Source: Butyricimonas muris
Lineage (GTDB): Bacteria; Bacteroidota; Bacteroidia; Bacteroidales; Marinifilaceae
DNA length: 64,000 nucleotides
Direction: 5' to 3'
Assembly: GCF_046365375.1 (NCBI RefSeq)
Contig: NZ_JBKEIT010000011.1
Coordinates: forward strand, 1 to 64,000
Shown here: piece after piece, positions 39,683 to 48,659 of the stretch
How the letters are laid out: every line of letters begins with the position of its first letter
Position numbering within the stretch: the stretch's first letter is position 1
Position numbers and translations under genes: made by a program
The notes under the pieces: generated by a model
The model's database searches: none
Told to the model about the DNA's origin: nothing
Seen by the model: only the letters and a program-made list of their open reading frames with translations

Positions 39683-42616
39683 ATGGAATCACGCAAACAC
39701 TACACGGGACTCACGGACAAACAAGTCGAGGAAAGTCGTGAAAAACACGGTTCAAACGTGTTGACGCCCCCGAAAAGGGACTCCCTGTGGCAAGTATTTA
39801 TCGGGAATTTCGAGGATCCCGTCATTCGTATATTAATGGTAGCCGTTTTCCTTTCCGGGGGAATAGCCATTGCCATGTATTTCTCGGAAGGCATTATCGA
39901 GATAGCCGAAACCATCGGTATTGCCGTCGCCATTCTGCTGGCAACAGGCGTAGCCACGTGGTTCGTCTGGGATGCCAACAAGAAATTCGATGTGCTGAAT
40001 CAAGTGAACGACGACACATTGGTAAAGGTCATCCGTAACGGCAACGTACACGAGGTGGCAAAAAAAGACATCGTGGTCGATGACATCGTGATACTGGAAC
40101 AAGGAGAGGAGATCCCCGCCGACGGGGTATTGTTGGAAGCCCTCTCTTTGCAGGTCAACGAATCGAGCCTCACGGGAGAACCCGTTGCCAACAAGACGAC
40201 GATCGAGAGCGAATTTAACATGGAGGCTACCTATCCCTCCAATCACGTGATGCGGGGAACCACCGTCGTGGACGGTCACGGAGTGATGCAAGTACTCGCC
40301 GTGGGCGACTCTACCGAGTTCGGACGAGTGGCTGAAAAATCATCGGAGAAAAGCGAAGAACCAACCCCACTGGACACGCAACTCGAATCACTCGCCAAAT
40401 TCATCGGAGTGATCGGGTTCTGCGGTGCGGCCGTGATGTTCACGATACTGTTTATTAAAGGGTTGTTTTTCAACCCGACCTATCCCACTCCCGAACTGGG
40501 ACAACTGGGATTGATCGGTGCGGTGATTATCGCTGCCGTTATCATGCTGGCAAAAGTCTGGGTACCCGTTGTTTACGACGTGTATTCTTTACAAGGCAAG
40601 GACAAACCGCTTCCGAAGAGTATTGCCGCGGGAGGTTGGGGACGCTGGATACTTTACGGTCTGGGAGCATTGGTCGTGATGCTCGCTATCGGTCTGGCAT
40701 TCGGTGTGAAACCGTGGGACCCGCACGCGTGGATTCCGCTGGGACTCGGCAAAAAGATTCTTTCCGCTTTCATGGCTTCCGTTACCCTAATCGTGGTGAC
40801 CGTGCCGGAAGGATTGCCGATGAGCGTTACCCTCAGCCTCGCGTTGAGCATGCGCAAGATGTTGAAATCCCACAATCTCGTGCGGAAAATGCATGCTTGT
40901 GAAACCATGGGCGCAACGACCGTGATCTGCACGGATAAAACGGGTACGCTGACGCAAAACCAGATGACGGTGTACAAGACAAACTTCTACGGGTTGGATG
41001 GCGAACGTCTGTCTGATAACGAATACTCGAAACTACTTGCGGAGGGGATCGCCATGAACACGACAGCTTTTCTGGATTTCAGTGACCCGGAGAAGGTAAA
41101 AACACTGGGCAACCCTACCGAGGCGGCGTTGTTACTCTGGCTGAACGACCAAGGTATCAATTACGCGGAATCGCGGGAAAGTGTCACGGTGATTGAACAG
41201 CTGACATTCTCCACCGAACGGAAATACATGGCAACCCTCGTGCAATCACCTACTTTCGGGAAGAAAATCCTGTACGTGAAAGGTGCCTCGGAAATCCTTT
41301 TCGGATACTGCAAAAACGCTATTGTCGGCGACAAAACAGTACCTATCGCCGAGCAACAACCCACAATCGAGGAACAATTGCTCGAGTACCAAAATCAAGC
41401 AATGCGAACGCTCGGGTTCGCTTACCAGATCATTGAAGACGACGAACCGCATTTTAAAGACGGACGATTGTATAACACGGAATTGACATTCCTCGGCATC
41501 GTTGCCATATCCGACCCCATTCGACCGGATGTGCCGGATGCCGTACAACGCTGCTTCGACGCCGGAATCCAAGTTAAGATGGTAACAGGGGACACCCCGG
41601 GTACCGCGAAGGAGATCGGGCGGCAAATCGGGTTATGGACAGAAAAAGATACAGACCAAAACCTGATTACCGGGGTTGAATTTGCCAAACTGACGGATGA
41701 GGAAGCCCTCGACCGGGTACTCGACATGAAGATCATGTCGCGGGCGCGACCATTGGACAAACAACGGTTGGTACAACTGTTACAGCAAAAGAAACAAGTC
41801 GTGGCAGTAACGGGTGACGGAACAAACGACGCTCCCGCGTTGAATCACGCTCACGTCGGACTATCCATGGGTAGCGGAACATCGGTAGCCAAGGAGGCCA
41901 GTGATATTACCCTGCTCGACGACTCGTTCAGCAGTATCACCTCCGCCGTGATGTGGGGACGTTCCGTGTACCAGAACATACAACGCTTCGTGCTGTTCCA
42001 GTTGACGATCAACGTGGCAGCCTTGATTATCGTGCTATTGGGGTCGTTGTTCGGTTCCGAACTGCCGATCACGGTAACGCAAATGCTGTGGGTAAACTTA
42101 ATCATGGATACATTCGCGGCAGGAGCACTCGCCTCTCTCCCACCCAGTCCGGACGTGATGAAACGGAAACCGAGGGACTCGAATGCCTTTATTATCGTAC
42201 CGCGGATGCGCACACTTATCCTAACCACGGGTATCGCTTTCGTGGTGATCTTGATGAGCTTACTCTATATACTATCCCACTACGCGGGAGGAATAGACGC
42301 CGCCACACCGCAAGGCTTGGACAACCTGACGATTTTCTTTACCGTGTTCGTGATGTTGCAATTCTGGAATATGTTCAATGCCAAAACCTTCGGCACGAAC
42401 GAATCCGCATTCAAGAACCTTTCCAAGAGCGAAGGATTCCTTACTGTCGGGTTGGCCATTGTCGTGGGACAAATCCTCGTGGTAAACTTCGGGGGAAGCG
42501 TATTCAGAACAGTACCCCTCTCGTGGACGGAATGGATATGGATCACGGCTGCAACCTCGCTGGTGTTGTGGGTAGGCGAAATATTCCGGGCAATAAAGAG
42601 AAGAAAAGAAAAATAA
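39683..42616 (+). CDS. Calcium-translocating P-type ATPase
   Basis: A 977-residue P-type ATPase of the Ca2+ (PMCA-like) group. TGEP (T164) is in the actuator domain, VTVPEGLPMSV marks the ion-binding membrane helix, and the phosphorylated Asp is D418 in CTDKTGTLTQNQ. GDGTND begins at about 711. Cation_ATPase N- and C-terminal domains are present. Extra hydrophobic sequence between 270 and 365 enlarges the membrane part. It would export Ca2+ from the cytoplasm. Downstream is a repeat element, then an Na+/H+ antiporter, suggesting an ion-homeostasis cluster. Confidence 0.92.
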   Translation: MESRKHYTGLTDKQVEESREKHGSNVLTPPKRDSLWQVFIGNFEDPVIRILMVAVFLSGGIAIAMYFSEGIIEIAETIGIAVAILLATGVATWFVWDANKKFDVLNQVNDDTLVKVIRNGNVHEVAKKDIVVDDIVILEQGEEIPADGVLLEALSLQVNESSLTGEPVANKTTIESEFNMEATYPSNHVMRGTTVVDGHGVMQVLAVGDSTEFGRVAEKSSEKSEEPTPLDTQLESLAKFIGVIGFCGAAVMFTILFIKGLFFNPTYPTPELGQLGLIGAVIIAAVIMLAKVWVPVVYDVYSLQGKDKPLPKSIAAGGWGRWILYGLGALVVMLAIGLAFGVKPWDPHAWIPLGLGKKILSAFMASVTLIVVTVPEGLPMSVTLSLALSMRKMLKSHNLVRKMHACETMGATTVICTDKTGTLTQNQMTVYKTNFYGLDGERLSDNEYSKLLAEGIAMNTTAFLDFSDPEKVKTLGNPTEAALLLWLNDQGINYAESRESVTVIEQLTFSTERKYMATLVQSPTFGKKILYVKGASEILFGYCKNAIVGDKTVPIAEQQPTIEEQLLEYQNQAMRTLGFAYQIIEDDEPHFKDGRLYNTELTFLGIVAISDPIRPDVPDAVQRCFDAGIQVKMVTGDTPGTAKEIGRQIGLWTEKDTDQNLITGVEFAKLTDEEALDRVLDMKIMSRARPLDKQRLVQLLQQKKQVVAVTGDGTNDAPALNHAHVGLSMGSGTSVAKEASDITLLDDSFSSITSAVMWGRSVYQNIQRFVLFQLTINVAALIIVLLGSLFGSELPITVTQMLWVNLIMDTFAAGALASLPPSPDVMKRKPRDSNAFIIVPRMRTLILTTGIAFVVILMSLLYILSHYAGGIDAATPQGLDNLTIFFTVFVMLQFWNMFNAKTFGTNESAFKNLSKSEGFLTVGLAIVVGQILVVNFGGSVFRTVPLSWTEWIWITAATSLVLWVGEIFRAIKRRKEK

Positions 42617-42757
42617 GTCCGTAAGGTCCATAAGCTCACGGGTGTCCTTCGGACAGTGTTTATCGGCAGCATATAGCTACCGTAGACAAAGCGCCCCGCA
42701 GGGGACCATGGACCTTATAGACCTTATGGACTTTACAGACTTTATAGACCCAAATTG
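42617..42757. repeat. Interspersed repeat element, copy 1
   Basis: A core at about 42638-42703 (TGTCC-TTC-GGACA hairpin, then GCTACCGTAGACAAAGC-type sequence) is flanked by arms made of repeated ~10-bp units such as CCATAAGGTC / GACCTTATGG, in inverted orientation. The core is shared with 59722-59787, while the arms differ in sequence. Confidence 0.7.
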
Positions 42758-42765
42758 ATTAAATT

Positions 42766-45039
42766 ATGAAAAGAAACAGCTCAAATTACTGGATATATCT
42801 GGGAATGATTAGTGTATTCGGGGTGTTGATCTACCTTGCCCTGTGTTCGGGCGAGCGTTTTGACCATCACCCGGGAACAGGTATAATGCCCACAAGTGCC
42901 GGGGCATTCGAACTGTTCACGAACATTATTTCCGATAATATGACAAATTCATTGACGATACTGTTATTACAGATCATCGTGATTTTGCTTACCGTCCGGG
43001 TGTTCTCTTATCTTTTCAAATATATCGGGCAACCGGGTGTGATGGGAGAAATCGTGGCAGGTATCGTCCTCGGTCCCTCTCTACTAGGATATTTCTTCCC
43101 GGAATTTTCCGCTAACCTGTTCCCTCCCGAATCACTGGACAACCTCAACCTACTTAGCCAAATCGGGCTAGTATTGTTTATGTTCGTTATCGGGTTGGAA
43201 CTGGATTTCAGCGTATTGAAAAACAAGCTGAATGAAACGCTCGTTATCAGTCACGCGGGGATAGTGGTACCTTTCTTCCTTGGCGTGGTGGCAGCAATCT
43301 GGGTATACGAGGATTATGCTTCGGGACAAACGGCGTTTCTGCCTTTCGCCCTCTTTATCGGGATATGCATGAGTATCACTGCATTTCCCGTGTTGGCACG
43401 CATCGTGCAGGAACGGAACATGACGAAAACATCCGTGGGGATGCTTTCTATTGCCTCGGCTGCCAATGACGACGTGACAGCGTGGTGTCTGCTGGCAATC
43501 GTTATAGCACTCGCCAAGGCGGGAACTTTTGTCAGTGCCCTGTACACGATCGGACTAACACTGATTTATATTGTTTTCATGTTTCTCGTGATGCGTCCCT
43601 TCCTGCGGAAGATCGGTGAAACTTACGCCTATTCGGAAGTGATTAACAAAACATTCGTGGGGTTTATATTCCTTATACTTGTCTTGTCATCGGCAATAAC
43701 GGAAATCATCGGGATTCATGCCCTGTTCGGTGCGTTTATCGCCGGAGTGGTAATGCCCACGAATATAGGATTCCGCAAAGTGATGATGGAAAAAGTGGAA
43801 GATGTTTCACTCGTGTTCTTTCTTCCGTTGTTTTTTGCCTTCTCGGGTTTACACACCGAAATAGGTTTGATTAACACACCTGAATTGTGGGGCGTTTGCT
43901 TGCTGTTTATCGTGGTAGCCATCGCCGGAAAATTCGGGGGCTGCACCCTTGCCGCCCGTGCCGTCGGGGAGAATTGGAAAGACAGTCTTATCGTGGGAAC
44001 ATTGATGAATACACGGGGACTGATGCAACTCGTGGCACTGAATATCGGCTTCGAAATGGGTATTCTCACCTCGGAGATGTTCGTGGTATTACTGCTAATG
44101 TCGCTACTGACAACGTTCATGGCAACACCTATGCTTTCGCTTGTCGAACGGATATTCTCGAAACAAAAAGAAAGCAAGGGACACCGGGAGAAGGTGCTAC
44201 TCTCGTTCGGTAGACCGGAAACAGGAAAAACACTATTGAATATTGCCGATTTGATGTTGGGACATCGTTTGCAATCGAGCCTGATCACCGGGATACACTT
44301 CACGTTAGGGACCGACCTCAACCCAGCCAAGGCAGATGAATACGAGCAAGAAAGCTTTATCCCCTTACGGGAAGAAGCAGAACATTTGCAATTACACGTT
44401 CAAGAGCGTTACCAAGTGACAGACAGGCTTATTCCCGAAATGGTAAAAATAGCGCGACAGGAACAGGTAGACCACCTTTTCCTCGGCGCCGGACAACAGT
44501 TCATGATGGGGAATGACGTTCCCGCGGGCACATTCGGCAAGAAGTTCACCACGGTTTCCCGTTGGCTGAAACAACTCAAGAATCACCCGTTGCATCTGCC
44601 GGGAACGTTGTTAAGGCAGAAACTGGAATCTATCATGGAACACGTGGATTGCTCCGTGGGCATCTTTGTCAACCGGGGGTTCACGCACGCATCTTACATC
44701 CTGCTACTCGTGGATAATGAAACTGACCTTTTCCTGTTCAATTATGCGCAAACCCGTCTGGGAGAACAAAGTATGACGATACGCATCTGCTTTACAGACG
44801 AACACCCGAACGAAACCGTGCTTGCCCGAGTCACGTCCGACTTCGTGCAACGCGATACCGCAAAGTTTATTCTGGATACACCTCTGGTTACTAATCCTCT
44901 CGCGGAGGACAAAGAAAGCCTGTTGGTTTTAAGTTACGCGACTTGTCAGAAACTGTCGAAAGACCAGAATCTGTTTGCCAAGTTACCCTCACTTCTAATC
45001 ATACGGCCTCAAATAAATACGGAAAATACAAATAAATAG
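42766..45039 (+). CDS. Cation:proton antiporter (CPA2 family)
   Basis: A 757-residue protein. The Na+/H+ exchanger domain spans roughly 60-460 with about 12-13 membrane helices; conserved pieces include GQPGVMGEIVAGIVLGPSLLG, SQIGLVLFMFVIGLELD, SITAFPVLARIV and MNTRGLMQLVALNIGFEMGI. The C-terminal 290 residues are soluble and look like USP-type regulatory domains. Its ATG lies about 150 bases after the calcium pump gene, and CorC follows two bases after its stop. Confidence 0.88.
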   Translation: MKRNSSNYWIYLGMISVFGVLIYLALCSGERFDHHPGTGIMPTSAGAFELFTNIISDNMTNSLTILLLQIIVILLTVRVFSYLFKYIGQPGVMGEIVAGIVLGPSLLGYFFPEFSANLFPPESLDNLNLLSQIGLVLFMFVIGLELDFSVLKNKLNETLVISHAGIVVPFFLGVVAAIWVYEDYASGQTAFLPFALFIGICMSITAFPVLARIVQERNMTKTSVGMLSIASAANDDVTAWCLLAIVIALAKAGTFVSALYTIGLTLIYIVFMFLVMRPFLRKIGETYAYSEVINKTFVGFIFLILVLSSAITEIIGIHALFGAFIAGVVMPTNIGFRKVMMEKVEDVSLVFFLPLFFAFSGLHTEIGLINTPELWGVCLLFIVVAIAGKFGGCTLAARAVGENWKDSLIVGTLMNTRGLMQLVALNIGFEMGILTSEMFVVLLLMSLLTTFMATPMLSLVERIFSKQKESKGHREKVLLSFGRPETGKTLLNIADLMLGHRLQSSLITGIHFTLGTDLNPAKADEYEQESFIPLREEAEHLQLHVQERYQVTDRLIPEMVKIARQEQVDHLFLGAGQQFMMGNDVPAGTFGKKFTTVSRWLKQLKNHPLHLPGTLLRQKLESIMEHVDCSVGIFVNRGFTHASYILLLVDNETDLFLFNYAQTRLGEQSMTIRICFTDEHPNETVLARVTSDFVQRDTAKFILDTPLVTNPLAEDKESLLVLSYATCQKLSKDQNLFAKLPSLLIIRPQINTENTNK

Positions 45040-45041
45040 AT

Positions 45042-46313
45042 ATGGAATTTTTTATCATTATAGGACTTATTCTTTTAAATGGAGTGCTCGCCATGTCGGA
45101 GATAGCGATGGTGTCGGCACGTAAATCGCGTCTTGAGACGGAAGCCAGAACAGGGAACAAATCTGCTCGGCGGGCTTTGAAACTCGCCAACGAGCCGGAT
45201 CGTTTCCTGTCGACCGTCCAAATCGGGATCACCCTTATCGGTATCCTTACCGGTCTTTATTCGGGACAGGCTTTAGCCGGGGATCTCGCCGTATGGGTGG
45301 AGAAAATAGAGGCATTGCAACCTCACGCCCTGCTAATTTCTAAAACAATCATCGTGATCATGGTGACTTACCTGACTCTAATCTTCGGGGAATTGGTTCC
45401 GAAACGTATCGGGATGGTTGCTGCCGAACGGATGGCCAAGATTATTGCCGCCCCGATGGACATACTCTCCCGTATAGCATCCCCGTTCGTGTGGCTGCTC
45501 TCTGCCAGCACCTCATTTATGATGCGGGTACTCGGTCTTAATAAAACAGGCAGCAATAAAATCACGGAAGAAGAGATCAAGGCTATCATACAGGAAAGTA
45601 CCGCGGAAGGCGAGATTCAAGAAGTGGAACAGGACATCGTGGAGCGTGTATTCAATCTCGGCGACAGGGATATTGCCTCCATCATGACGCATCGCAGTGA
45701 TCTGGTATGGCTTAATATCACGGACTCCAACGACCGGATTCGTGAAATAGTCAAAACAAACCTACACACGATTTACCCCGTGTCGGATACCAAACTGGAT
45801 AATATTGTAGGTGTCGTGTTCCTAAAAGACCTCTTCGGAAAGATCGACGCACCGGACTTTAATCTGAAAGCCCTCGTCCGTCCCCCGCAATATTTTCCGC
45901 AAAACCAAAGCGTGTACAACGCGCTGGAACATTTGAAACAAGGACATCTCAAATACGGGCTGGTCACAGATGAATTCGGGAGCATCGAGGGTATCGTAAC
46001 CTTGAAAGATATCGTGAAAGCCCTCATCGGCGACGTTCCCGAAATAGGTGAAGAACCGGATATCGTGCAACGGGATAACGGGACATTCCTCGTGGACGGT
46101 CAATGTCCCTTCTATGATTTTCTCGCCTATTTCGACATGGAATTCCTATACACGAACCACTATTATAACACGTTGAGCGGTCTGATCCTAAAAATACTGG
46201 AACACATCCCTCGCACCGGGGAAAAACTGGTATGGTATAACTTCGAATTTGAAATCGTGGATATGGACGGGGCACGTATAGACAAGGTACTTGTCAAAAT
46301 AAATAAAGAGTAA
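45042..46313 (+). CDS. HlyC/CorC family protein (DUF21, CBS pair)
   Basis: A 423-residue protein with the N-terminal DUF21/CNNM membrane domain (MEFFIIIGLILLNGVLAMSEIAMVSARKSRLE), then a CBS pair (ASIMTHRSDLVWLNI; YGLVTDEFGSIEGIVTLKDIVKALIGD) and a C-terminal CorC_HlyC domain. Members are linked to Mg2+/Co2+ efflux. It starts two bases after the antiporter, so the two are one transcriptional unit. Confidence 0.9.
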   Translation: MEFFIIIGLILLNGVLAMSEIAMVSARKSRLETEARTGNKSARRALKLANEPDRFLSTVQIGITLIGILTGLYSGQALAGDLAVWVEKIEALQPHALLISKTIIVIMVTYLTLIFGELVPKRIGMVAAERMAKIIAAPMDILSRIASPFVWLLSASTSFMMRVLGLNKTGSNKITEEEIKAIIQESTAEGEIQEVEQDIVERVFNLGDRDIASIMTHRSDLVWLNITDSNDRIREIVKTNLHTIYPVSDTKLDNIVGVVFLKDLFGKIDAPDFNLKALVRPPQYFPQNQSVYNALEHLKQGHLKYGLVTDEFGSIEGIVTLKDIVKALIGDVPEIGEEPDIVQRDNGTFLVDGQCPFYDFLAYFDMEFLYTNHYYNTLSGLILKILEHIPRTGEKLVWYNFEFEIVDMDGARIDKVLVKINKE

Positions 46314-46336
46314 GGACTTATTAAAGTTCCTTACTC
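46308..46336 (+). terminator. Hairpin after the corC-like gene
   Basis: GAGTAAGGA pairs with TCCTTACTC across the stop codon region with a short internal loop; no strong T-run. Likely transcript end of the ion-transport operon. Confidence 0.55.
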
Positions 46337-46390
46337 TCACACCATCAACACCTTGCAACATTATTTGGTCTTTATGGTATCTTGTGTATA

Positions 46391-46747
46391 TCACTTATGA
46401 TCCCCGCACTCGTGGTTACAAGCAATGCCCGAATCCAACAGAAAACCCTTGAGGTAACCTTCCGTGACTTTCCGCACATCACCCTTGCAGCCGCGAAGTA
46501 CTTTTATTCCCTGCTCGCTTAATTTATTCAAAGCACCATCCCCCATACTTCCGGCAAGCATGACGGTAACACCTTTCTCCCGTAACACGGCTGCAATATC
46601 CGATTTACAACCGCATCCTTGCGGAGAAGGAAGCGTTTCAACACTTGTAATGTTTTTCATGTCGTCGACGGTAAACAAGGTATAATACTCACAATGCCCG
46701 AAGTGGTCGTCCACCGCGTTGTCTTTGGTTGGTACAGCAATTCTCAT
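46391..46747 (-). CDS. NifB/NifX-type dinitrogenase iron-molybdenum cofactor domain protein
   Basis: A 118-residue protein with the single NifX/NafY-like domain (MRIAVPTKDNAVDDHFGHCEYYTLF, then VLREKGVTVMLAGSMGDGALNKLSEQGIKVLRG). These bind Fe-S or Fe-Mo-type clusters. There are no nif genes nearby, so a nitrogenase role is unlikely; a general metal-cluster carrier is more plausible. A C-terminal CNHECGDH stretch may bind metal. It stands alone, convergent with the corC-like gene. Confidence 0.83.
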   Translation of the reverse strand: MRIAVPTKDNAVDDHFGHCEYYTLFTVDDMKNITSVETLPSPQGCGCKSDIAAVLREKGVTVMLAGSMGDGALNKLSEQGIKVLRGCKGDVRKVTEGYLKGFLLDSGIACNHECGDHK

Positions 46748-47385
46748 GATTAAATTCCTTTCTTTATAGTTTCTATTGAAAAATCACTCTTTATAGATAG
46801 AGGAACAAATGTACTGTTTTTTTTATTGAATAGTACCCCTAGGCAGAAATGAATATTTATTCATTACGAATAATGATAAACATCTTTTCATAAAAACTCG
46901 CTAACCGAAACTATTACAAGGCCATTTTTCTCATTCCATACAACTTATTGTAATATTCATTATTATTTCTAACTTTGTAATGGAAAGAAAATTACCCACA
47001 CAAGCATGACGAAAACACAGCTTAGAAGGGTAGAGTTAGAAGATGAAAAAAAGAGTGTTGGCATTTATAATTTTACTTTGAAAGGAAGGAGAAAAGTGAA
47101 AGTAAAATATATAATTCGATATTTATATGCAATACAAATAAATTTATATATAGACACAATACTTGTTGAAAAAGGATTTATTGTACACGATATAAAAAGC
47201 TAAAACGGGCAATAATTAACAGGTTTAAAAACCTCTTAAGATTTATGCTTGAACAATGAAAAAAAAGAATGTTCGATGCACGGGGATAGGTATGTCAAAA
47301 TTTTAACGGGAATTAAAGTCTGACATGAATCGAGGGAAAAGATAGAACCCAGAGAATCGAAGAATTAACAACCAGCTAAACCAAT
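46748..47385. other. AT-rich gene-free stretch upstream of the AraC regulator
   Basis: About 640 bases, strongly AT-rich. The only frame (47006-47203, 65 residues) is Lys/Ile-rich and has no recognised relatives, so it is not called. Probably regulatory sequence for the divergent NifX-like and AraC genes. Confidence 0.45.
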
Positions 47386-48249
47386 ATGAACAACAAGATT
47401 ATAGAACATCCGAGTTGTCATAGTGTTGACAATTTGAATAAACCACAAATAGAAACTGTTAGTATTCCGAAAGGTACAACGGGATGCTTGGAACTTAATC
47501 ATAACGAGGTTGCTTTTTTCTTGGAAGGGCGCTTGAAGTTTATCTTCGGTAACTTCCATGAACACGAAAGCAAGAAAGGGCAAATTCTATTTCTCCCTGT
47601 TGGAGAACGATATTTTTATCGCGCACCGACTAATGCTATCGTCATGGTCTTCAGGTTGCATGGTCCGTTAAAACTGTGCGACAACTACCCCGTGGAGAAA
47701 CTATACGGAGCGAAAGCCTTTGTTACGGGAAATAATTGCAAACCCCGGAAAGAAAAACTAAACATGTTACAAATTAATTCACACCTATGGCATTTCCTTG
47801 ACGGGATAAATAATTGCCTCACGGACGGGATCAATTGTAATTACTATTTTGAATTGAAAATCAAAGAGTTCTTCTTATTATTGAGGACATATTACACGAA
47901 GGAAGAAATTCACGACTTTTTCCAACAGATACTGACAAAGGACACCATATTCTCTGAATTTGTGAGACTTAACAGTAAACGTTTCCGAACGGTTACAGAA
48001 ATTGCAGACGCGATGAATCTATCGCCGAAGCAATTCGCTAAAAAATTCGTGGAGATATTCAAGGAAACTCCTTACCAGTGGATGAAAGCAAACAAAGCAA
48101 AGGTTATTCAAGATGAAATCACCTCGACCAACAAGCCTTTCAAACAGATAGCTTACGAAAACGAGTTCAGCACAATTGCCCAATTCACGAAGTTTTGCAA
48201 GAAAGAAATAGGTAAAACACCCAGTAGTATAAGGGCCAGTGTAGAGTAA
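47386..48249 (+). CDS. AraC family regulator of the fimbrial operon
   Basis: A 287-residue regulator with an N-terminal cupin-like sensor (VSIPKGTTGCLELNHNEVAFFLEGRLKFIF...GQILFLPVGERYFYRAP) and a C-terminal AraC double HTH (RTVTEIADAMNLSPKQFAKKFVEIFKETPYQWMKANKAKVIQDEI...FKQIAYENEFSTIAQFTKFCKKEIGKTPSSIR). It lies directly upstream of the fimbrial operon in the same orientation and is its likely regulator. A decayed fragment of a second copy of its C-terminus follows. Confidence 0.85.
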   Translation: MNNKIIEHPSCHSVDNLNKPQIETVSIPKGTTGCLELNHNEVAFFLEGRLKFIFGNFHEHESKKGQILFLPVGERYFYRAPTNAIVMVFRLHGPLKLCDNYPVEKLYGAKAFVTGNNCKPRKEKLNMLQINSHLWHFLDGINNCLTDGINCNYYFELKIKEFFLLLRTYYTKEEIHDFFQQILTKDTIFSEFVRLNSKRFRTVTEIADAMNLSPKQFAKKFVEIFKETPYQWMKANKAKVIQDEITSTNKPFKQIAYENEFSTIAQFTKFCKKEIGKTPSSIRASVE

Positions 48250-48353
48250 ACAAATCTGTGTCCCAAATAATTTGCAAAAATTCACGGGGACATTTAACAA
48301 GACTTCTAGCAACAGAAAGAAGGCAGGATAATTCCAAGAGGATCACCTATATT

Positions 48354-48470
48354 AATAAGTTATTCAAGCAGATAGCATACAGAAACAAGTTTAGTTCGAT
48401 GACTTGATTCACGGTATTTTATACCATGAAAATAGGCTCAACACCCACTTGTATAAGGGTTGGTGTGAAA
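48354..48470 (+). pseudogene. Remnant of an AraC C-terminal HTH
   Basis: Translation gives NKLFKQIAYRNKFSSMT, a TGA stop, then FTVFYTMKIGSTPTCIRVGV. This aligns throughout with NKPFKQIAYENEFSTIAQFTKFCKKEIGKTPSSIRASV of the intact regulator 250 bases upstream. The stop replaces a Gln codon. It shows a former tandem duplication of the regulator. The rest of 48250-48659 shows no gene. Confidence 0.78.
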
Positions 48471-48659
48471 TTGCAGGCTGAAATTGCAAACAAAAAGGGA
48501 GAAATTGATAAATACAATTTAATACTCATAGCGTATTTTTGACAAACCATTTAGGGTTAAAGGTCTTTCCGGAAATCACCCGAAGCCGGAAGTAAAATAG
48601 TTGAAGTCCGCAATATGTATTAATGATTCAACAAATTCGGGTAGGATTGATGTTACGAT

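Noticed and set aside
46391..46747. Nitrogen fixation gene
   Set aside because: Only a lone NifX-type domain; no nif structural or cofactor genes are nearby.
47006..47203. Small 65-residue gene
   Set aside because: Extremely AT-rich, Lys/Ile-dominated composition, no recognised family, and no ribosome-binding or operon context.
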